A DNA stretch of 37,506 nt. Origin: Candidatus Methylomirabilota bacterium (GTDB lineage Bacteria > Methylomirabilota > Methylomirabilia > Methylomirabilales > JACPAU01). Positions 26,109-33,473 of this stretch are shown piece after piece. The position numbers and the translations under genes are program-made. The DNA lies in NCBI GenBank assembly GCA_022614955.1, contig JAKEHP010000163.1, positions 1-37,506 of the forward strand. The letters are read 5' to 3'. The notes under the pieces were generated by a model, which worked only from the letters and a program-made list of their open reading frames with translations, did no database searches and was not told where the DNA came from. Within the stretch, counting starts at the first letter, position 1. The number at the start of each line of letters is the position of its first letter.

Positions 26109-27136
26109 CAGCGCTCCCGTCCCAGCAGCGCCCTCCACCGGCCCACCTCGGCTCCGAGGTCCATGGCGAGCTTGACGATCGGGACCATCCACCATCCCGC
26201 CCGGTGGGTGGGGTAGGCGCGGGCGTAGCGGAAGCGCCACAGGATGGCCGCGCCGTAGGCGAGGATGGCCGGCGGCACCAGGAGCGCGAGGGACGGCCAG
26301 CGGGCGAGGAGGACGACCCCACCCAGGACCCGAAGGGTCCAGGAGCTGCGCAGGAGCTGGCGGGCGAAGGCGGCGCGGTCCCGGCTGCGGGCCAGGATCG
26401 TCATCTCGCTTCGTCCCCGGCGGACAAACCAGTGGAAGACGGCGCCTAGGCGGCCCCGGGGCCGATGGTAGACCACGGCGGCCGGCGCGTAGACGCACGG
26501 GCCGAGGGCGCTGATCCGCTCAGCCAGCAGGAAGTCCTCTCCCCCAAAGAGGGCGTCCTCGGGGAACCCGCCGGCCCGCTCTACGGCCTCGCGGCGATAG
26601 GCGCAGTTGCAGGTGGACAGCAGGCGGGTCGGGACGACGCATCCGCCGGCGCCGTGCAGGTAGCGCAGGCCGCCGCCGGGGAAGCCGAGGATATTCTCAG
26701 CGTACCCGATCGGGCCGCAGTCCCGGACGAGGACGGCACCCGCCACCCCGAGGATCTGCCGGTCGGCCCGCAGCGGCGCCGTCAGGCCCTCGATCCAGCC
26801 CTGCTCCGCCTCGCAGTCGTCATCGAGAAACAGGATCAGGTCGCCGCCCGCGGCCCGGACGCCGGCGTTTCGGGCGTAGCCGAAGCCACGCCCCTCCCGC
26901 GGGAGATGGACATAGCGGACGCCCGGGAGCGGTCGGGGAACGTCCGACTCCTCCACGACCACGATCTTGGCGCCGCACCCGGCGTCGCTGGAGGCCCGGA
27001 TGGACGCAATGGCGCCGGCCAGATCGGCCGGCCGATCCTTTGTGCAGATGACGACGGACACGTCCCCGCCCCCGGCGCCGGCGTCGGAGGTGGCCGCCGC
27101 CACCGCGCGGGCGGGCTCAGAAGCAAACGGTGCCAT
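26108..27136 (-). CDS. Glycosyltransferase family 2
   Basis: DVSVVICTKDRPADLAGAIASIRAS...GFGYARNAGVRAAGGDLILFLDDDCEAEQGWIEGL...CNCAYRREAVERAGGFPE...GGEDFLLAERI. Confidence 0.92.
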   Translation of the reverse strand: MAPFASEPARAVAAATSDAGAGGGDVSVVICTKDRPADLAGAIASIRASSDAGCGAKIVVVEESDVPRPLPGVRYVHLPREGRGFGYARNAGVRAAGGDLILFLDDDCEAEQGWIEGLTAPLRADRQILGVAGAVLVRDCGPIGYAENILGFPGGGLRYLHGAGGCVVPTRLLSTCNCAYRREAVERAGGFPEDALFGGEDFLLAERISALGPCVYAPAAVVYHRPRGRLGAVFHWFVRRGRSEMTILARSRDRAAFARQLLRSSWTLRVLGGVVLLARWPSLALLVPPAILAYGAAILWRFRYARAYPTHRAGWWMVPIVKLAMDLGAEVGRWRALLGRER

Positions 27137-28151
27137 ACTTCACCGATCCCCACCACCGGCCCGCGGTCATGGCGGCCGACTTGAGCACCAGCAGCCCGGC
27201 GAGGCCGACCGCCGCCGCAGGCGACGCAGGGACCCCGACGCGTCTCGCCCGCCGGCCCGCCGCCACCGCCAACCAGACGGCGTAGAGCGGGAGCAGGAGC
27301 AGTACGGGACCGTACAGGGCCCCCAGAAGCACGATCGCCAGCACCTTCTTGTCCGCCGAGGCGAGGTCCAGCCAGGCCCGTATCGGACAGTCGCTCCACG
27401 CGAGGGAATGCCAAGGGAGGTCCATCCACAGACCGCGAGCCGTGTGGCGGCGGAGGAGGTAGGGATGGCTCCGGCCGAAGCCAAAGGCCTGGCGGAGCAG
27501 ACCGGCCAGGGTCGTCCGGTGGTGGTGGGCGACCCGGGCTTCTGTGACATACACGATTTCGGCTCCGAGCGCGTAGAGGCGAGCGCACAGGTCGTAATCT
27601 TCGCCATAAATCCCCACGTTCTCATCGAACCCCTCAAGCTCCTGCGCCAACGCGCGCCGGATCGCGAAGTTCGCCGTGGGATACCCGCCCTCCCACGGCG
27701 TCCAGTGCCTCCGGCGGGCGGGCCGGGCCGGCAACTGGAGGGTGTAGAGGGCACTGAACAGCTCGAGCGTTGAGGCCGCGGGGGCCGCGACCACCCGGCC
27801 GGCCACGGCGCCGACGGTCGGGTCCACAAAGGGTCCGGTCACGTGGCGCAGCCAGCACGGGTCCGGGGCGCAGTCGGCGTCGGTAAAGGCGAGTACCTCC
27901 CCCTTCGCGACGCGGATCCCCGCGTTGCGGGCGGCGGCGGCTCCCCGCCGCGGCTCCTCGAGGACCTGCGCCCGCTCGGCCGCCCGGTCCCGGGCGAAGG
28001 CGCGAAGGAGCTGGAGGCTCCCGTCGGTCGAGCCGTTATCAACCAGGAGGATCTCCGCGGGTGCGGGCTCCAGCCGCTCCAGGGCTGCGAGGCAGTGGGG
28101 CAGGGTCCTGGTCGCGTTCCGGACGGGGACCACGACGGAGACACTCAGCAT
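27117..28151 (-). CDS. Glycosyltransferase family 2
   Basis: MLSVSVVVPVRNATRTLPHCLAALERLEPAPAEILLVDNGSTDGS...AAARNAGIRVAKGEVLAFTDADCAPDPCWL...NVGIYGEDYDLCARL, then C-terminal TM segments. Confidence 0.92.
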   Translation of the reverse strand: MLSVSVVVPVRNATRTLPHCLAALERLEPAPAEILLVDNGSTDGSLQLLRAFARDRAAERAQVLEEPRRGAAAARNAGIRVAKGEVLAFTDADCAPDPCWLRHVTGPFVDPTVGAVAGRVVAAPAASTLELFSALYTLQLPARPARRRHWTPWEGGYPTANFAIRRALAQELEGFDENVGIYGEDYDLCARLYALGAEIVYVTEARVAHHHRTTLAGLLRQAFGFGRSHPYLLRRHTARGLWMDLPWHSLAWSDCPIRAWLDLASADKKVLAIVLLGALYGPVLLLLPLYAVWLAVAAGRRARRVGVPASPAAAVGLAGLLVLKSAAMTAGRWWGSVKYGTVCF

Positions 28152-29320
28152 CGGGCGGCTCTCACGGGCAGGAGTCCGGCATAGAGGGTTTCGAGGGGGG
28201 CGAGGCAGCGGGACCACTCGTAGCGCTCTTCCACCAGACGGCGGGCCGCGGCACCGAGGCTGCGGCGCTCCGTCGAATTTGCCAGGAGGCGCAGGATCGC
28301 GGTGACCGTCGTGGCAGGATCATCAGCGATCTGGACATCCCGGTCGGGGGTCGCCGCGATCCCCTCAATCCCGAGGCTCGTGGTCACGATGGGCAGGCCC
28401 GCCGCCATCGCCTCCAGCAGCTTGGTCCGGGTGCCCGCGCCCGTGAAATGCGGCGCCACATAGACCATGGCGGTGTTTAGGTGAGGGGTCATGTCCGCCA
28501 CCTTGCCGGTCACCACGACGCCCGGTCCGCGGAGGGCGAGAAGGCGGGGGTCGGGGTTGCGACCCGCGAGGCGCAGCTCCGCGTCGGGGTGGAAACGGCG
28601 GACCTCGGGCAAGATCCGGAAGGCCAGGAGCAGGGCGGCGTCCACGTTGGGCGCGAACCCCATGTCGCCGGTGAAGAGGAGGACCGGTGGGCCGCTGTCG
28701 CGGAATGGTCCCGGCCGGACGGCTGCGCAGTCCACGCCGTTCGGGACGACCAGCACCCTGCGGTCGGGGCGCGCACGGAGGCAGCGCTCCCGGTCCACCT
28801 CGGAGACGACCAGGATGCAATAGGTGTCCGGCCAACAGAAGGCGTCGAAGGCGCTGAAGCGGGCAAGGCGGAGCAGGTTGCGGGCGCGGGTGGCGATCCC
28901 CCGCTCGTGCCGCAGCGCCCGGACAGCCCCCCCGAGGCCGAAGGCCCAGGTGTCGAGGATGATCGGGATCCGGGTGTCGGCCGGCACGTACGGGAGCATC
29001 GCCGGCTTCTCGACCTGGACCGCCGCGTAGCCCCCGCCGGTGAGGCGCCGGCGGATGGCGGCGGCCAGGGCCGGATCCTTCTCGTAGGGGCCCAGGCGGA
29101 GCACACGCCGCCAGGCGCCGCCGGGGCTGGGCAGGACGAACTCCATCTCGCGGCAGCTCCCGCGGAGAAAGTGTGCTACTGCCTCCACGCCGTCCGAGGC
29201 GGGGGCGACGAGATCCAGGGCAACCCGGTCTCCGAGAAACCGGACCATGTGGAACATCCGGAGCGACCCGCCTCCCGTCCCAGGGGAGGGCAGGCCGGGT
29301 GCAAGGAAGAGCAGGCTCAT
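28145..29320 (-). CDS. Glycosyltransferase family 4/GT-B
   Basis: MSLLFLAPGLPSPGTGGGSLRMFHMVRFL...VVPNGVDCAAVRPGP...LLFTGDMGFAPNVDAALLLAFRILPEVRRFHPDAELRLAGRNPDP...GAGTRTKLLEAMAAGLPIVTTSLGIEGI. ATG 29320 preferred over the TTG at 29338. Confidence 0.9.
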   Translation of the reverse strand: MSLLFLAPGLPSPGTGGGSLRMFHMVRFLGDRVALDLVAPASDGVEAVAHFLRGSCREMEFVLPSPGGAWRRVLRLGPYEKDPALAAAIRRRLTGGGYAAVQVEKPAMLPYVPADTRIPIILDTWAFGLGGAVRALRHERGIATRARNLLRLARFSAFDAFCWPDTYCILVVSEVDRERCLRARPDRRVLVVPNGVDCAAVRPGPFRDSGPPVLLFTGDMGFAPNVDAALLLAFRILPEVRRFHPDAELRLAGRNPDPRLLALRGPGVVVTGKVADMTPHLNTAMVYVAPHFTGAGTRTKLLEAMAAGLPIVTTSLGIEGIAATPDRDVQIADDPATTVTAILRLLANSTERRSLGAAARRLVEERYEWSRCLAPLETLYAGLLPVRAARC

Positions 29321-29362
29321 CCGCGAGCTCCGTACCAAGGTCGGGCCCCGCTCACGAAGTGC

Positions 29363-30532
29363 TCAATCCGATCCGCAATCTCGCCCATCGGAACTCCGTG
29401 CCTCCCGCAGCACTTCCAGCGTCTCGGCCGCCGCCCGCTCCCAGGTGAAGCTGGCGGCCCGCGCCCGTCCACGGGCCCCCAGGTCCCGGCGCAGGTCCTC
29501 GTCCGTCGAAACCCGCGCCATGTGCTCCGCCAGCTGCGACGGGGCACCCGGGGGGAAGAAGATGGCCGCGTCTCCCAGAAGATCCGGGAGGGCCCCGACC
29601 CGCGCCGCGAGGACTATGGTCCCGCACGCCATGGCCTCCAGGGCGGGAAATCCGAAGCTCTCATGCCAGGAAGGCAGGATGACCGACGTGGCGCCGGCGT
29701 AGAGAGCCGGAAGCTCGTCATCCTCCACGAAGCCGAGAAAGCGGACGGCCCCGCCGAGCCCCAGGCTTTCCGCGACGCTCGGAAGGGCCCCGGCCCAACG
29801 GGGGTCCCCCGCCAGCAGGAGCTCATGAGGCGACGCCGCGCGCTGGCGGAATTCTCCGAACGCCTCGAGGAGCGTGCGCACGTTTTTCACCGGGCCGAGC
29901 CCACCCACATAGAGGAAGAAGGGCCCGCTGACCCGCCGGGCAGCGAGGACAGGCCGGATCTTCCCTCCGGACAGGGGGGCGAAGCGGGGATGGATCCCAT
30001 GGTGGACGACCCGAACCTTCTCACCGGGAACTCCCAGGAGGTCTTGCAAGTCCCGGCGCGTGCTCTCCGACACGGCGATCAACAGGCGCGACCGCGCGAC
30101 GAGCTTCTCGAGCCTGCCCCGAATCAGCTGGGCATCCGACGGGAACCAGTAGGGGAACTTGAGGGGCACCAGGTCATGCACGACCCCGACGATGGGACAG
30201 GGTGCCCCCGCCGGCGCAAGCCCGGCGGTGGCCAGGAAGATGTCGAGGCCCTTTAGGCATCGACCGGTGCCGGGCAGGACGAGGTCGTGGTTGGTCCACG
30301 CGAACTCGAGGAGCCGATCGGGAAGGAAGATCCGGTGCCAGCGCAGATGAGGGCTCGCAAAGGTGTCCGCTGCCTCCCGGTAGCGCTTCCAGAGCCCCGA
30401 GCGGAGCACGCGGGCGAAGAGGTGGTAGCGATAGCCCGGCCCTCGGGCGACCAGGGCAGGCAAAAGGTCTCTGAGGTGGCGGGAGATCCCCCCCCTCCCC
30501 ATGAGCGGAAGCGCGTCGATCCCGACCTCCAT
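29363..30532 (-). CDS. Glycosyltransferase family 4
   Basis: MEVGIDALPLMGRGGISRHLRDLLPALVARG...VVHDLVPLKFPYWFP...LLIAVSESTRRDLQDLLGVPGEKVRVVHHG...LYVGGLGPVKNVRTLLEAF...LPSWHESFGFPALEAMACGTIVLAARVGALPDLLG. Start moved to 30532. Confidence 0.92.
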   Translation of the reverse strand: MEVGIDALPLMGRGGISRHLRDLLPALVARGPGYRYHLFARVLRSGLWKRYREAADTFASPHLRWHRIFLPDRLLEFAWTNHDLVLPGTGRCLKGLDIFLATAGLAPAGAPCPIVGVVHDLVPLKFPYWFPSDAQLIRGRLEKLVARSRLLIAVSESTRRDLQDLLGVPGEKVRVVHHGIHPRFAPLSGGKIRPVLAARRVSGPFFLYVGGLGPVKNVRTLLEAFGEFRQRAASPHELLLAGDPRWAGALPSVAESLGLGGAVRFLGFVEDDELPALYAGATSVILPSWHESFGFPALEAMACGTIVLAARVGALPDLLGDAAIFFPPGAPSQLAEHMARVSTDEDLRRDLGARGRARAASFTWERAAAETLEVLREARSSDGRDCGSD

Positions 30533-30606
30533 TGATCCCCCGCATCGCGCCCCGGGCGCCGACGCCGCCAGCCGCGCCTTCCCCGCCCGGACCACCGGCC
30601 TCCGTC

Positions 30607-32037
30607 TCAGCCCCGGGACCACCCCGGAGCCGCCTGCCGAACCCACCTGACCACGATCGCGGCGTCCTCGACGGTGATGATCCGGAAGAGAATCAGGAAG
30701 CCCCCGTAGACGAGGAGGGCGACCAGCGTTGCCGGTACCGACCCGACATCCCCCAGCATCCACAGGACCGCCCCTCCGGCGGCCGTGGCGCCGAGGCCGA
30801 CGAGGACAGGGCGGACGGGCGGCAGTATCCCCAGTTTTCGGCTCATAAGAAACGCGCCCAAGCCCACCAGGGCCGCCTCCGACGCCAGCGTTGCGGCGGC
30901 CGCCCCGACGGCGCCCCAGAGGGGGATGGCCCAGAGGTTCCCCGCCGCGTTCAGCGCCAGGCCACCCCCCAGGCTCGCCAGCCACCAGAGCTCCTGCCCG
31001 CGGGCCTGGAGCGCCGCCCCCAGGGGCGCGTAGAGCCAGTTGGCTGCGGCCGACCAGGCCAGGAGAACCAGGATCGGCGCTGCCACCGCAAACTCCGCCC
31101 CGTAGAGCACCCGGAGCAAGGGACCGGCCAGGCCGCTGAAGGTCAGGGCCATGGCCGGCGCCGCCGCGCCGAGGCCACGCATGGCCCGGCGAAAGGTGAC
31201 CGGCGCTCCCGGGTCTCGCCCCTGCGCCATGAGCGGGAACAGTGGCCCGGCCACTGTGCCTCCGAGGTACACGGCCAGGTTTGCCGGCTTGTAGGCGGCA
31301 CTGTAGAGGCCGAGGGCAGCGGTGGAGGCCATCTGCCCCAGGAGGAGAAAGTCCAGTCGCGTATACAGGCTCTGCACCGCGGCCGTGGCGCCGAACGGGG
31401 CGGCCTGACGGAGCAGGGCACGGATGCCGAGATGCTGGGCCGCACCGGTGGGGAGGAACGGGATGGCGGCCCGTCTCGCCACCACCACTGCCACCCCCGC
31501 CGCCAGGACGTGCGCCCAGAGGAACGCCGCCACGCCACCATGCAACGCGCCGGCCGCAAGGAGAGACGAGGTCCCGGCGACGCCGGCAGCCAGCTCGACC
31601 ACCGCGACCCAGTCGTAGCGCGCGCGGCCACTCAGGACCGCCAGGTAGGGCCAGCTCAGGGTTCCAACGGCCAGTTGCGCCGCTGCCAGCGCCACATACC
31701 CGACGGGGACCGGTTGCCCTGGGAGGATCGCCGCGAAGGCGGGAATGGCGATCAGGACGCCGCCTGCCAGGAGTGCCTGCGCGCGCACCGCAGCCCGTAG
31801 CACGCCGGCCCCGGCGTCCGGGCCCTGAGCGATGGTGCGGGTGACAACGGTACTAATCCCCAGGTTCGGCAGGAGCCCGAAGATGGCCGCGACCCCCATG
31901 GCGTAGGCGTAGGCCCCGAGACGCTCCACCCCGAGGACTCGGGCCAGGATCACGGAATTTGCCAGCGCCAGGACGTACCCCGCCGCGCGGCCGATCAAGA
32001 GCAGGGTGGTGACCCGGCCGAGCGAGATCCCGCTCAT
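30607..32037 (-). CDS. Wzx-like oligosaccharide flippase (MATE/polysaccharide transporter superfamily)
   Basis: GRVTTLLLIGRAAGYVLALANSVILARVLGVERLGAYAYAMGVAAIFGLLPNLGISTVVTRTIAQ, with about 12-14 TM segments. ATGA overlap with the upstream ligase gene. Confidence 0.9.
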   Translation of the reverse strand: MSGISLGRVTTLLLIGRAAGYVLALANSVILARVLGVERLGAYAYAMGVAAIFGLLPNLGISTVVTRTIAQGPDAGAGVLRAAVRAQALLAGGVLIAIPAFAAILPGQPVPVGYVALAAAQLAVGTLSWPYLAVLSGRARYDWVAVVELAAGVAGTSSLLAAGALHGGVAAFLWAHVLAAGVAVVVARRAAIPFLPTGAAQHLGIRALLRQAAPFGATAAVQSLYTRLDFLLLGQMASTAALGLYSAAYKPANLAVYLGGTVAGPLFPLMAQGRDPGAPVTFRRAMRGLGAAAPAMALTFSGLAGPLLRVLYGAEFAVAAPILVLLAWSAAANWLYAPLGAALQARGQELWWLASLGGGLALNAAGNLWAIPLWGAVGAAAATLASEAALVGLGAFLMSRKLGILPPVRPVLVGLGATAAGGAVLWMLGDVGSVPATLVALLVYGGFLILFRIITVEDAAIVVRWVRQAAPGWSRG

Positions 32038-33464
32038 GACCAGCGTACCCGGACCAACCGGGCGGCGCTCCCCGCCGCCGGGGGCGTCGTTCCGTGCCCG
32101 ATCCACCCCGACCCCAGCACGACGATGACCCCGGTCATGAACCAGAACGGCTCCATGATCCGGACGATGATGAATGTGTTGGCGCCGATCCCGTGAACCA
32201 TAACGCCCACCATGCCGGCCAGGTAGCCGGCGGCCAGCCCCCGGCGCCAGCCGGGGAGGGCCGCGGTGAGGCTGCGCCGCGCCTGCTGCACCAGGCGCGT
32301 GAGAAGCCAGACGAAGACGGCGAACCCCGTGAGGCCGGTTTCCACCAGGACCCGGACGTACTGGGCGTCCATGAACCGGAAGCCCGTCACCCCGTGCCCG
32401 AAGATCGGGGCCTGGCTCCACCCGGCGAGCCCTTCAGTCCAGCTCTCGAACCGGGCAGAGGTGGAGGTGTCGAGGCGCACCCCGCCCACCTCCACCTGGC
32501 CGCGCTCCGCCGGCTGCGCATAGGTGTACCGGATCCGCTGAATGACCGCCTCCGGCGCGAGGAGAGGGCCCACCAGCAGGGCGGCGGAGAGGAGGCCGAG
32601 CAGCAGCCCCCGGCGCTGGAGCGTCAGCAGGAGGGTCAGGAGCATCGGGAGGGTAGCCAGCCAGGAGGCTCGGGAGAGGCTGTACAGCAGGGGGAGGAAG
32701 GCCAGCCCGCTCAGCCAGAGCCACCCCAGGCGGCTGTAGAGCCCCGGGCTCTCGCTGGCAAGCCCCAGGAGGATCGCCAGCATGAAGACCAGATAGCCCC
32801 CCAGGGTATTCGGCTCCCCCTCCTTCCCCTCAAAGGGTGCCGTCACCCGCCCCCCGGCCGGGATCTGCGCCAGGGCGAAGATGGACACCAGGGCCGTCGT
32901 CAGGGCGACGGTGAAGAGGAACCGCTTGAGCTGTCGCTCCTCCGTCAGGTGGTTGACGACCAGGAAGTAGACGACGAAGTACTCCAGGTACTTGAGGACG
33001 AAGAAGAGCCCGGTCACCGGCCGGACGCTCCCGAAGAGGATCCCCAGGCCGGTGGAAACGATGCAGGAGACCGCGTACAGGAGGATGGCGCCGTTCAGCG
33101 GCGTCTGACGGATGAGACCGAGCTGCTTGTAGACGGCCATCCGGGTAAGCCAGGAGAAGCCCACGATGACCAGGGTCACGTCCTCGATCCGGATTGCGAC
33201 CCCCCGGCTCGCCTCCAGCGAGCCGGCGGCGGCTGGCTGGGACAGGAGGATCTCTGGGGAGAGGAGCATGGACAGGATGATGATGTGGAGCGCCGCCTCC
33301 GTGTGGACGAAGGCCACCACGAAGAGGGCAACGCCGAGCCCGACGGCCAGCGCCACGCCGGGGGTGAAGTGGGAGACGAAGAGGGCCAGGAGGAGGGTCA
33401 GGGTGCCGATGCCGAGGAGGGTCGCCGCCTGGGTCCGGTCCAGCGCGCGCGGCAGCGCAGGCAT
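32034..33464 (-). CDS. O-antigen ligase / Wzy-type polymerase family membrane protein
   Basis: Polytopic. EGEPNTLGGYLVFMLAILLGL...LLYSLSRASWLATLPMLLTLLL...RFESWTEGLAGWSQAPIFGHGVTGFRFMDAQYVRVLVETGLTGFAVFVWLL, the O-antigen ligase family signature. Confidence 0.9.
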   Translation of the reverse strand: MPALPRALDRTQAATLLGIGTLTLLLALFVSHFTPGVALAVGLGVALFVVAFVHTEAALHIIILSMLLSPEILLSQPAAAGSLEASRGVAIRIEDVTLVIVGFSWLTRMAVYKQLGLIRQTPLNGAILLYAVSCIVSTGLGILFGSVRPVTGLFFVLKYLEYFVVYFLVVNHLTEERQLKRFLFTVALTTALVSIFALAQIPAGGRVTAPFEGKEGEPNTLGGYLVFMLAILLGLASESPGLYSRLGWLWLSGLAFLPLLYSLSRASWLATLPMLLTLLLTLQRRGLLLGLLSAALLVGPLLAPEAVIQRIRYTYAQPAERGQVEVGGVRLDTSTSARFESWTEGLAGWSQAPIFGHGVTGFRFMDAQYVRVLVETGLTGFAVFVWLLTRLVQQARRSLTAALPGWRRGLAAGYLAGMVGVMVHGIGANTFIIVRIMEPFWFMTGVIVVLGSGWIGHGTTPPAAGSAARLVRVRWS

Positions 33465-33473
33465 GGCCGCCTT